A stretch of DNA of 64,000 bases from Alkalinema sp. FACHB-956 (GTDB lineage Bacteria > Cyanobacteriota > Cyanobacteriia > Leptolyngbyales > Leptolyngbyaceae): the NCBI RefSeq assembly GCF_014697025.1, contig NZ_JACJRC010000001.1, positions 744,001-808,000 of the forward strand, in the 5' to 3' direction. The position numbers and the translations under genes were made by a program. Below, in pieces: positions 8,269-15,614 of the stretch. How positions within the stretch are numbered: the first letter of the stretch is position 1; every line of letters begins with the position of its first letter. Below the pieces are notes generated by a model that was not told the origin of the DNA, did not search any database, and worked only from the letters and a program-made list of their open reading frames with translations.

Positions 8269-9276
8269 CTAGAACTGGCGGAGAAAGCGTAGATCGCTGT
8301 TGTAAAGCCGACGAATATCGTCGATCTGGTGCATGACCATCGCCAGCCGCTCCACGCCGAACCCAGCCGCAAAGCCTGTATAAACTTCCGGGTCATACCC
8401 CACGGCTTTCAGCACATTGGGATCCACCATGCCGCAGCCCAGAATTTCCAACCAGCGGCCCTTCCACTTCACATCCACCTCTGCCGACGGTTCCGTGAAG
8501 GGGAAGAAGCTAGGCCGGAACCGCACTTCGAGGTCATCCCCCAGCAATTGCTGCAAGAACACCTTGATCGTGCCCTTCAGATCCGTAAAGGTCAGCCCCT
8601 CATCCACTGCCAAAATTTCCACCTGGTGGAACACGGCGGAGTGGGTTGCGTCCACCGTATCGCGGCGATAGACCCGTCCCGGCACCACAATCCGCACGGG
8701 TGGCTCGTTGTTCTCCATGTAACGCACTTGCACCGTAGAGGTGTGGGTGCGCAGTAGGTTGCCATCGGGGAGGTACAGCGTGTCCTGCATGTCCCGCGCG
8801 GGGTGATCCGGCAGGAAGTTGAGGGCTTCAAAGTTGTAGTAGTCGGTTTCCATTTCCGGGCCTTCCGCTACGGCATAGCCCATGCCCACAAAAATGTCTA
8901 AAACCGTGTCGATCGTGCCATGGAGCGGGTGGATACGACCTTGGGGGCGATAGGTCCCCGGCATCGTCACATCCAGGGTTTCCGCTTCTAATCGAGCTTG
9001 GATGGCCGCCGCTTGCAGTTCCGTCCGGCGGTTGTCCAAGTCCGTTTGGATGGCTTCCTTGACCTCATTGGCCCGCGCACCGATTTTAGGCCGATCGGCG
9101 GGATCCAATTTGCCCATACCTCCCAACACCTGCGGAATCGGGCCTTTTTTGCCCATGTATTTCACACGCAGTTGTTCCAGTTGATCTAAGTCAGTGGCAG
9201 CGGCGATCGTGGCCTGCGCCTCCTGTTTGATCAACTCCAATTGGGCTTCAAGATCGGAAATTTGCACCGTCGTCAT
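8269..9276 (-). CDS. pheS: Phenylalanyl-tRNA synthetase alpha subunit
   Basis: 335 residues, normal length. It is the catalytic subunit of the alpha2-beta2 enzyme that charges tRNA-Phe. The N-terminal ~85 residues form the antiparallel coiled coil that contacts tRNA. The class II core follows: motif 1 region around [20 protein letters not shown], motif 2 with VFHQVE, and motif 3 with [13 protein letters not shown] near the C-terminus. PheT is not in the window; in cyanobacteria the two subunits are often unlinked. The gene is divergent from surE (190 bases apart) and ends at a strong hairpin. Start ATG at 9276. Confidence 0.96.
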   Translation of the reverse strand: MTTVQISDLEAQLELIKQEAQATIAAATDLDQLEQLRVKYMGKKGPIPQVLGGMGKLDPADRPKIGARANEVKEAIQTDLDNRRTELQAAAIQARLEAETLDVTMPGTYRPQGRIHPLHGTIDTVLDIFVGMGYAVAEGPEMETDYYNFEALNFLPDHPARDMQDTLYLPDGNLLRTHTSTVQVRYMENNEPPVRIVVPGRVYRRDTVDATHSAVFHQVEILAVDEGLTFTDLKGTIKVFLQQLLGDDLEVRFRPSFFPFTEPSAEVDVKWKGRWLEILGCGMVDPNVLKAVGYDPEVYTGFAAGFGVERLAMVMHQIDDIRRLYNSDLRFLRQF

Positions 9277-9466
9277 ACCAGGAATGGAACGCCTTAGGAC
9301 TTATAGCTTTGAACTATACCAGTGTAGAGGAAAGTCGTCGGGATTCGTTGAAGGATTCGCTGGGGATTGACTCGCGATCGCCCCCCGATCAGCCCAAAGT
9401 TCTGTACCCTAGAAACTCTGGGACTCACTTGGGACTCACTACCTTCAGTTTTGTGCGGCAAGTTTT

Positions 9467-10252
9467 ATGCGGCTTTTGATTAGTAATGACGATGGCATTT
9501 TTGCGATCGGGGTGCGGACGTTGGCGAATACCTTGGCGGCGGCAGGCCATGAGGTGACGGTTGTGTGCCCCGATCGGGAGCGATCGGCCACGGGCCATGG
9601 CTTGACCCTGCACCAACCGATTCGTGCCAATCCTGTGGAAGGCATTTTCCATCCCCAGGTGACGGCTTGGTCTTGCTCGGGGACGCCGTCGGACTGCGTC
9701 AAACTGGCGCTGTGGTCTTTGCTGGATCACCCGCCGGATTTTGTGGTGTCCGGGATTAACCACGGGGCGAATTTAGGAACGGATGTGCTGTATTCCGGCA
9801 CCGTCTCGGCGGCGATGGAGGGCGTGATCGAAGGGATTCCCAGCATTGCCATGAGCTTGACCAGTTTCGCTGCGAAGGATTTTCAGCCCGCCGCTGATTA
9901 TGCCAAAACGCTGTTGGGGCAATTGGCCCAAACGCCCCTCTCGGAAATGATTCTCCTCAATGTCAACGTTCCGGCAGTGGCCGCCGAGGAAATTAAGGGC
10001 GCGATCGTCACCCGCCAAGGCATTCGGCGCTATATCGAAGTGTTTGAAAAACGGCAGGATCCACGGGGTAAGACCTACTACTGGCTGGCCGGGGAAGCGA
10101 TCGAGGAGGTGGATGATCCCGAGGCAGATCATGAAATCCCCTCCGATGTCGAGGCCATTCGCCAAAACTTCATCACGATCACGCCGCTCCAGTACAACTT
10201 AACGTCCCACAAAACTTTGAAGTCCCTCGAAAATTGGCTAGAGCAGCCCTAG
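9467..10252 (+). CDS. surE: 5'/3'-nucleotidase SurE
   Basis: 261 residues. SurE is a metal-dependent phosphatase acting on nucleoside monophosphates and short polyphosphate. The metal ligands are visible: Asp8-Asp9 in LLISNDDG, and the [10 protein letters not shown] and [11 protein letters not shown] motifs that build the active site. Length and order match the family. The pair surE-ribF, transcribed in the same direction, recurs in cyanobacteria; here they are separated by about 200 bases. Start ATG at 9467, immediately before the first beta strand (RLLISND), leaves no room for an N-terminal extension. Confidence 0.95.
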   Translation: MRLLISNDDGIFAIGVRTLANTLAAAGHEVTVVCPDRERSATGHGLTLHQPIRANPVEGIFHPQVTAWSCSGTPSDCVKLALWSLLDHPPDFVVSGINHGANLGTDVLYSGTVSAAMEGVIEGIPSIAMSLTSFAAKDFQPAADYAKTLLGQLAQTPLSEMILLNVNVPAVAAEEIKGAIVTRQGIRRYIEVFEKRQDPRGKTYYWLAGEAIEEVDDPEADHEIPSDVEAIRQNFITITPLQYNLTSHKTLKSLENWLEQP

Positions 10253-10454
10253 CGGGGGCGGGAAAAGGCGGACTTAATGGGTGGATTTACCTATTTAGGT
10301 GGAATGGAGGTCACCCGATGCTGTTTTGGGGCAAGCTAATTGTTGAATTCACCTAGATACCGTATCTTTACAGTCTTTTCAGCCATCTGGAGGATGAGCT
10401 ATGGGTGGGGGCATCGGTAACAATAGGGAAAGTCATTATGTCAAAATGTAAAGC

Positions 10455-11405
10455 GTGCGGATTTCGTCATCTATAAAGACTGTGCTTAAGCCAACTGTTG
10501 CTGCCTTGGGCAACTTCGATGGCCTGCATTGCGGACATCGACAGGTTATCCAGCCAATTTTGACCCAGTCGGTCGGGCAAACGCTTGCCCATGGGTCTGA
10601 GCGTATTTACTCGACGGTGGTGAGTTTTTCGCCCCATCCTGTGGAGTTTTTCTCGGGAAAAACGGTGCCTACGTTGACGCCGGGGAACGAGAAAGCCTAC
10701 CAACTCCAACAGATGGGGGTCGATCAACTGGTTCTGTTGCCTTTTGACCATGCCTTGGCGCGGTTAACGCCTGAGGAGTTTGTGCAGGAGATTTTAGTCC
10801 AGAATTTGCAGGCGCGGTTTGTCAGCGTTGGGGAGGATTTCCGGTTTGGTTGTCGCCGATCGGGGACGGCGGAAGACCTGCGGGCGATCGCGGCGACCTA
10901 TGGCATTGAGGTGGTTTTGGTGGCGCTGGAAACGTTCCAGGGGGAGCGGATCAGCAGCACTGCGATTCGCAAGGCGTTGCAAACGGGAGATTTGGCCACT
11001 GCCAACCGGATGCTGGGGCGTTCCTACAGTTTGGTGGGCGAGGTGGTGAAGGGGCAGCAGTTGGGTCGCACGATCGGGTTTCCAACGGCGAATTTGGCGT
11101 TGCCTGCGCGGAAGTTGATTCCCCATCAAGGGGTTTATGCGGTGCGGGTGTCGGGGATTGTGGGGACGTCTCATCCGGTGTTAGGGGTGATGAATATTGG
11201 CAATCGTCCGACGGTGGATGGGGTGCAGCAAACGATCGAGGTGCATTTGCTGGATTGGAGTGGGGATCTGTACGGCCAAACGCTGACGGTGGAACTCCTG
11301 GAATTTATCCGCATGGAGCAGAAATTCTTGTCTTTGGATGATCTGAAGGCGCAAATCACGACGGATTGCGCGATCGCTCGTCAACGTCTGGCGCTTTGCA
11401 AGTAA
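10455..11405 (+). CDS. ribF: Bifunctional riboflavin kinase / FAD synthetase
   Basis: 316 residues, GTG start. The enzyme turns riboflavin into FMN and then FAD. The N-terminal nucleotidyltransferase half has ALGNFDGLHCGHRQVI (about residues 17-31) and the ISSTAIRKAL signature. The C-terminal flavokinase half has GRTIGFPTANL (about 205) and the GVMNIGNRPT motif. Both halves look complete. The last eleven codons and the following 36 bases are repeated at 14657-14727 as one half of a 71-bp direct repeat, so the 3' end of this gene marks a recombination junction. Confidence 0.95.
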   Translation: MRISSSIKTVLKPTVAALGNFDGLHCGHRQVIQPILTQSVGQTLAHGSERIYSTVVSFSPHPVEFFSGKTVPTLTPGNEKAYQLQQMGVDQLVLLPFDHALARLTPEEFVQEILVQNLQARFVSVGEDFRFGCRRSGTAEDLRAIAATYGIEVVLVALETFQGERISSTAIRKALQTGDLATANRMLGRSYSLVGEVVKGQQLGRTIGFPTANLALPARKLIPHQGVYAVRVSGIVGTSHPVLGVMNIGNRPTVDGVQQTIEVHLLDWSGDLYGQTLTVELLEFIRMEQKFLSLDDLKAQITTDCAIARQRLALCK

Positions 11406-11438
11406 GTTGCCTTGAGGCATTGGGTCAGGTTCTGCCAG
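11368..11438 (+). repeat. 71-bp direct repeat, left copy (ribF 3' end)
   Basis: Identical to 14657-14727 except one base (T at 11431, G at 14720). It covers the last eleven ribF codons, the stop and 33-36 bases beyond. The two copies bracket the DUF2283, DUF4258, STAND and small membrane genes. Confidence 0.9.
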
Positions 11439-11469
11439 TAGTTACATCACTGGATAGTTCAAGGACTTC

Positions 11470-11670
11470 CTATGTGGAAATGGTCAGGTTCATTTCGGCA
11501 GGGTTAAAGAGCTGGCGTTTGGAGGCGTTAAGGAATTCGATGCTGACGGGTTCGTTGGTGTCGCTGTAGCTGACGATGATGCCGCCGGGTTCGGCGATCG
11601 CGTTGGCGGGTGGCTGGTCGAGTAGAACGAAGATGAGGATGTCGGCTTCAGCATCGTATTTAACTTTCAT
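11470..11670 (-). CDS. DUF2283 small protein (antitoxin-like partner)
   Basis: 66 residues. The MKVKYDAEADIL opening, followed by an E-x-G-G-I-I-V-x-Y turn and an I-E-x-L-N-A-S-x-R end, is that of DUF2283. These short proteins are often encoded directly after a DUF4258 gene, and the pair is treated as a candidate toxin-antitoxin or RNA-linked module. Here its start overlaps the end of the DUF4258 gene by 11 bases, so the two are translationally coupled. The ribosome site GAGG lies 7 bases before the ATG. A 22-bp copy of exactly this start region appears at 14732-14753. A longer in-frame extension to 11805 would lie entirely inside the DUF4258 gene and is rejected. Confidence 0.75.
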   Translation of the reverse strand: MKVKYDAEADILIFVLLDQPPANAIAEPGGIIVSYSDTNEPVSIEFLNASKRQLFNPAEMNLTIST

Positions 11671-11926
11671 GGGGTTCCTCCTGCCAATAGCGGTTGATTT
11701 GGTTTGTCCAGTAGAGGGTGATGATGCGGCGGGTGTTGCCGATATCGGTGAAGACGACTCTGAGTAGTCCGTCGCCTCGCAGGGATTGGGCGATGCGGAC
11801 TTCATCTTCGGTGACGATTTGTTGGGGTTGAGTAAGGACGGTTTCGATTTCCTCGCGGGTAATTTCGAGTCGTTGTTGCCATTGTTGTTGACGCTCCTCT
11901 GCGTGCTTTGTCCAAACGATTTGCAT
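11660..11926 (-). CDS. DUF4258 protein (toxin-like partner)
   Basis: 88 residues. The start W-T-x-H-A-E-E-R (residues 5-12), I-T-x-E-E-I-E-x-V-L in the middle, and a C-terminal I-I-T-L-Y-W strand match DUF4258, a small family related in shape to RelE/HigB-like RNases and commonly found next to DUF2283. Here it is the first gene of the pair. Toxicity is not shown; the call as toxin-like rests on gene pairing and size. The pair sits between ribF and the STAND gene, inside the segment flanked by 71-bp repeats. Confidence 0.7.
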   Translation of the reverse strand: MQIVWTKHAEERQQQWQQRLEITREEIETVLTQPQQIVTEDEVRIAQSLRGDGLLRVVFTDIGNTRRIITLYWTNQINRYWQEEPHES

Positions 11927-11970
11927 TGCTGTCAGCCAAGTTTTATATAAGGATAGTGAAGGCGGGTAGA

Positions 11971-14310
11971 TTATCCCGACAAGATTGAGATGCTACTGGT
12001 AATGCTTTCCTGCAATTTTTCGCATTCTTCTGCCAGCGGAATGCCCAACTCTGTCGCTAATTCCAACGCTTGCTGACAATACTGCTGTGCCATTTCGACT
12101 TTGCCTAAAGCTTGATGCAGTTCGGCCAACTGTTTGAGGGCTTCGGCTTCACCAAATCGAAAGCCAATCTCTTGAAAAATCTTCAGTGCTGTCTGCGTGT
12201 TGGTCAATGATTCTGGATACTGCTTTAGTTTGAGTTGGGTTGCGCCCATGTTGCCCAATGCAATGCCTTCGCTCCAACGATCTCTAATCTTCTGCGCGAT
12301 CTTTCGGTGTTGCTGACAGAAGTCGATCGCTTGTTCATATTGCCCTAAATCGTAGAACACAACTCCTAGATTACCTAGGGCAGCACCTTCGCTTTGGTGA
12401 TCTCCAATCTTCTGCGCGATCTTTCGGTGTTGCTGATAGAAGTCGATCGCTTGTTCATACTGTCTCAACTTCTTGTATACATTTCCCAGCCCGTTCAAAG
12501 CCGCGCCTTCGACCTGACAATCTCTAATCTCCCGCGCGATCTTCAAGGCTTGCTCATAATAGTCAAGTGCTTTTGAGTAATTATCCAAATGTAAGTAGTA
12601 GTTGCCTAACATACCAACAAGGCAGATAATATCTGTGCCAAAAGTAAATTTCTTTAAAATCTTTTGACAGACCTGGATACCTTCCTGATGTAGACTCCAG
12701 AATGCTAATTGTTGGAGAATATGCATCTTACTAACAGAATCTAGAGGTGTTAAAAGAATCTCTTTAGCTGCTTTCCAATTCCCCGCCTCATAGTAGTGCT
12801 CAACTGCTTCCAGGTAGCCACGCACTATTTCCAGATTTGGGGTCTCAAAGCCCAATGCATAAGCCGTCAGCCAAAGGTGAGCCGCTTGCCGTTCCGATTG
12901 ATGCCAAAGGTGAGTATCAGCCTTGAGCAAATCATAGGCAACTGCCCGCACAAGATTATGTTGGCGAATCAAAAACTGATTTTGATGAATTCCTTCTCGT
13001 TCCACAAAAGCCCGTTCATTCAAAATCTGGTAAGCCTGCTGCCGTTGCTGAGAGGTCTTCTCTTCAAGCATCGATAGCCAAAACGTTTCAGGAACAGGAC
13101 GACGATAGACCGAACTCCGACAGAGCAACTCCAACGCATCAGTAGGCAACTGCTTCAGCGACAGTTCCACCCGACGACGAACTCGCTTTTGTAGGGCTTG
13201 ATTATAGAGTTCTGGGCTAACCCGTTCCGCTTGTAGTTCCCGTGCAACCTGTTCAAACTCATTGCCATAGCGATCCCAATACATCAACCCGTTGCCATTA
13301 AACGGTGCAGCCAGAATTTCTTTAGCAATTACCTGCAACACCAAAGGATGACCTTCATAGATTTGCCCAATGCGTCGCAAATGGCTTGCACTACTGTTAT
13401 CTACACTCAAGCCATTCTTAGCGAATAGCGCTAGATGTTCATTCGATTGCTGATCATCTGACTGATGCGCTAACAACCCCTGTAACGTAATGGCCTGCCA
13501 ACAATTGGGATAGCGCTCTTCCAATTCCGCCAACGAACTCGGCAACGCTTGCGCCGTCAACACCAACCGACTGGCAAAATTTGGTTCCGTCAAACACTGC
13601 TGAAGAAAAGTCACCCAGTGCCGATCGACAAATTCTGTCTCAGTCAGCTTTTCAGAACTGAGCAATCGTTCTAACGAATCCACCTGAAGCCAATAGCGAC
13701 TGACTTTCAGCTTGCGCAATAGCCGCTCTATCAGACGTTTCGGGTCATTCCGTTCCTGCGAATCTAGATCGACATCTCCCAACTTCGCCAGCAGATCCGC
13801 CGCAACCGAGATGAATTCCGGACTTTGTCCCTCCAAAATCTCTAGATACAGCCATTGGAAGGTCGGATTGCTCTCCCATGCTTGGCTAGCGAGACATTCT
13901 CCCAATGCCGTTTTCCCGATCCCGGAAATACCCGTAATCCATAGGATTCTGGCTTGTCCTTGTAGTTTAGGCAGACACTTATCAATAATTGTCTTGCGCC
14001 CCACCCAAGTTTGCGGATTGTAAATCGACAGCATCGGCGGCGTGGGGGGCAGCTTGCCTAACTTCCAACGTTTCTCTAACGCGCCTCTAAAACTGGTTTT
14101 GCTGACTTTCTCCTCTAAAGCGTGGGAAAGCAAGTCCCACAGTTTCTTGCCCTCATTTTTGATGTGTTGAGTATCGTAGCCAACCATGTCCCCGTAGCCT
14201 TTACCAGCTAGGGAATCTCGCAAAATCATGCGCTGGATATCCGTTAAAGGAGTGCCAGCATGAGCAAGCAGTACTTCATCGGCAACCTGGATGGCTTCTT
14301 CTGGGGGCAT
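11971..14310 (-). CDS. STAND NTPase with N-terminal helical domain and C-terminal TPRs
   Basis: 779 residues. Residues 1-82 form the helical N-domain seen in many cyanobacterial NB-ARC proteins (VMAP/EAD-like; ending EEKVSKTSFRGALEKRW). The NTPase has its P-loop at 127-134 (GISGIGKT), a Walker-B-like WLQVDSLE stretch near 220, and a winged-helix region with R-x-R-R-x-E-L-S-L-K-Q-L-P near 395. Residues 570-770 are five to six TPRs. STAND proteins are signal switches in which TPRs sense and the N-domain recruits an effector; many act in defence or programmed death. No effector is encoded next to it. Two adjacent TPR units are almost identical at DNA level (12281-12345 and 12401-12465), a recent repeat duplication. 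Confidence 0.8.
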   Translation of the reverse strand: MPPEEAIQVADEVLLAHAGTPLTDIQRMILRDSLAGKGYGDMVGYDTQHIKNEGKKLWDLLSHALEEKVSKTSFRGALEKRWKLGKLPPTPPMLSIYNPQTWVGRKTIIDKCLPKLQGQARILWITGISGIGKTALGECLASQAWESNPTFQWLYLEILEGQSPEFISVAADLLAKLGDVDLDSQERNDPKRLIERLLRKLKVSRYWLQVDSLERLLSSEKLTETEFVDRHWVTFLQQCLTEPNFASRLVLTAQALPSSLAELEERYPNCWQAITLQGLLAHQSDDQQSNEHLALFAKNGLSVDNSSASHLRRIGQIYEGHPLVLQVIAKEILAAPFNGNGLMYWDRYGNEFEQVARELQAERVSPELYNQALQKRVRRRVELSLKQLPTDALELLCRSSVYRRPVPETFWLSMLEEKTSQQRQQAYQILNERAFVEREGIHQNQFLIRQHNLVRAVAYDLLKADTHLWHQSERQAAHLWLTAYALGFETPNLEIVRGYLEAVEHYYEAGNWKAAKEILLTPLDSVSKMHILQQLAFWSLHQEGIQVCQKILKKFTFGTDIICLVGMLGNYYLHLDNYSKALDYYEQALKIAREIRDCQVEGAALNGLGNVYKKLRQYEQAIDFYQQHRKIAQKIGDHQSEGAALGNLGVVFYDLGQYEQAIDFCQQHRKIAQKIRDRWSEGIALGNMGATQLKLKQYPESLTNTQTALKIFQEIGFRFGEAEALKQLAELHQALGKVEMAQQYCQQALELATELGIPLAEECEKLQESITSSISILSG

Positions 14311-14437
14311 GGCTCACTGCAAGACGTGAGAAAGGAAAATCATCTCGATCATAACCTTACTTTTTCGGAATTTCTCGTAACGACAGGGCTGAAGCGGGTT
14401 GCGAGAATTGGAACATCAAATTCAAAAGGTCATTCCA

Positions 14438-14626
14438 ATGAATCAACAACAGCCCACATCAACCCATCAAGCTACTTCGCAGATTGCTCCGATCGATCCC
14501 ACCCCGATCGCCCAATCTGAATCTCCAACAGCAGTGATTTTAGCGATCGCCATTCTGATTTCTACGTTTACCGCTAGCCTCACGGGATTGGTGCAGGTGA
14601 TTATGAATGCTCGATCGTATCGTTAG
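14438..14626 (+). CDS. Small single-span membrane peptide
   Basis: 62 residues from the ATG at 14438: a Gln/Thr/Pro-rich polar head, one hydrophobic helix (about 35-55, ending LTGLVQVI), and a short MNARSYR tail. No domain recognised. It is divergent from the STAND gene, with 127 bases between the start codons. STAND systems sometimes come with small membrane proteins, but that link is only an inference here. An upstream in-frame extension to 14399 is possible. Confidence is moderate because the gene is short and alone. Confidence 0.4.
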   Translation: MNQQQPTSTHQATSQIAPIDPTPIAQSESPTAVILAIAILISTFTASLTGLVQVIMNARSYR

Positions 14627-14656
14627 GTAGATTAGAGCGATCGTGCTTTGGCAGAG

Positions 14657-14727
14657 GCGCGATCGCTCGTCAACGTCTGGCGCTTTGCAAGTAAGTTGCC
14701 TTGAGGCATTGGGTCAGGTGCTGCCAG
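14657..14727 (+). repeat. 71-bp direct repeat, right copy, fused to a DUF2283 start remnant
   Basis: Matches 11368-11438 at 70 of 71 positions and still contains the ribF C-terminal codons and stop, without the rest of ribF. Four bases later, 14732-14753 match 11659-11680 at 21 of 22 positions, the ribosome site and first codons of the DUF2283 gene. Confidence 0.9.
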
Positions 14728-14770
14728 GGTCTTTAACCTTCATGGGGTTCCTCGCCATGGTTGACGGTAT

Positions 14771-14986
14771 TTATGACCAGCGGCGGTGTAGGACGCTGAC
14801 CCATTCGCCTTCGACGCCGGGGACGGGCATGGGTTTGCCCCAGTAGACACGATCGACGAAGCCGAGGGCGTGGAGTTGGTTGATGATGGATTGGACGGTT
14901 TCTTGGGTGCCGAAGAGTTGTAGGCGGAAGTAGGGGCGAAACCGTTCGATCGAGCGATCGTGATCGTCGCTAGAACCTGTAAACAT
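14771..14986 (-). CDS. Small protein of a three-copy family, copy 2
   Basis: 71 residues. Compared with copies 1 and 3 it shares L-x-L-F/L-G-T-x-E-x-V-Q-S-x-I-N-Q-L, the following (F/R)-(V/S)-(D/E)-R-(V/I)-x-W turn, and the K/P-P-M/V-P-V-P-G loop. It is closest to copy 3 in the central block and to copy 1 in its ribosome site (AGGAGAAG). The ATG at 14986 is chosen because it follows that site; the frame continues upstream into the terminator hairpin and that extension is rejected. The N-terminus MFTGSSDDHDRSI resembles copy 3 (MFIGFDDLDRAI). Function unknown. It lies just right of the right 71-bp repeat. Confidence 0.75.
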   Translation of the reverse strand: MFTGSSDDHDRSIERFRPYFRLQLFGTQETVQSIINQLHALGFVDRVYWGKPMPVPGVEGEWVSVLHRRWS

Positions 14987-15011
14987 ATTGAGCTTCTCCT
15001 GGGGTGTAGAG

Positions 15012-15066
15012 GGAAAAAGCCCAAAATTAGAGCCACCCCGGTTGACATCACAACGAAGGGTGGCTC
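15012..15066 (-). terminator. Attenuator terminator of leader copy 2
   Basis: Minus strand: GAGCCACCC (15058-15066) pairs with GGGTGGCTC (15030-15038), then TAATTTTGGGCTTTTT. It lies 26-44 bases before the small-protein start codon at 14986. Confidence 0.7.
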
Positions 15067-15254
15067 GATCGAATGTTAAAATTCTCAACAAGCCTCCCAG
15101 CTGCTGTTCCAGCTTGGGGGGATAGCTACCCGGAGTTGTTTGCAGCAACAACGGGTAGTGCTCTAATTTTTGGGTGAACCCAGCGCTTCCATGCTTCATG
15201 CCGTATCGTCAATTAGGTCAATTGTGAGAAGGATGTCTCATGGAGTCGCTATGA
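15012..15254 (-). ncRNA. Conserved leader RNA with terminator, copy 2 (riboswitch-like)
   Basis: Read on the minus strand. The blocks follow the same order as in copy 1: TTTTGTCATAGC, CCATGAGACATCCTTC paired with GAAGCATGG, hairpin stem CTACCC/GGGTAG (15126-15158) extended by GTTGTT/AACAAC, CCCCCCAAGCTGG, ATTTTAACATTCGATCG, and the terminator. Identity to copy 1 is high in these blocks and low between them, the pattern of a constrained RNA. The arm GAGCACTACCC of the leader hairpin resembles the terminator arm GAGCCACCC, so the two could exchange partners; that switching is an inference. Confidence 0.62.
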
Positions 15255-15260
15255 CAAAAT

Positions 15261-15289
15261 AGCCTACGAAGAAACCTAGGGTCTGTCAA
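15261..15289 (-). promoter_or_regulatory. Promoter of small-protein cassette 2
   Basis: Minus strand: TTGACA at 15284-15289, 17-bp spacer, TAGGCT at 15261-15266, as in copies 1 and 3. Confidence 0.62.
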
Positions 15290-15359
15290 TCGTATTTTAG
15301 GAATTTGTTTCAGGTATCATTTGATACCCGTCGGGCTTAAGTAGAATGGTTGGGACGAG

Positions 15360-15581
15360 TTAGGGAAGAAGTTCGTTGCGATAGGATTCGAAGGCGGGAA
15401 ATTCTGGATCGCCTGGGTAGTTGAGAATGCTATCGGGCCATTGGCAAACTGGTTTGGTTTGCGTTTGAATAAATTGGTGCAGTGCTTGGAGCACTAGGGT
15501 TTGCAGTGAAATGTTGGATTGTTCGGCCTGTTGAAGTAGATGTTGTTCGAGATCTTGAGGAAGGTCGATCGTGATATGCAT
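15360..15581 (-). CDS. Orphan ribbon-helix-helix antitoxin-like protein
   Basis: 73 residues from the ATG at 15581, which follows a GGGAGT ribosome site. The opening MHITIDLPQDLEQHLLQQA and the following N-I-S-L-Q-T-L-V-L-Q-A-L form a beta strand and two helices, the ribbon-helix-helix DNA-binding fold of many antitoxins. The C-terminal half (WPDSILNYPGDPEF) would normally wrap a toxin. No toxin gene follows: the next 70 bases on its downstream side are non-coding and cassette 2 starts there. It may be an orphan or control a distant partner. It is 34 bases downstream of the KAP NTPase gene on the same strand, so the two may be co-transcribed. Confidence 0.6.
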   Translation of the reverse strand: MHITIDLPQDLEQHLLQQAEQSNISLQTLVLQALHQFIQTQTKPVCQWPDSILNYPGDPEFPAFESYRNELLP

Positions 15582-15614
15582 GATTACTCCCAAAAGTTTT
15601 TTGAATAGATAAGT

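Noticed and set aside
11671-11805. N-terminal extension of the DUF2283 protein
   Set aside because: The extension lies wholly inside the DUF4258 gene, and a ribosome site is present at the short start.
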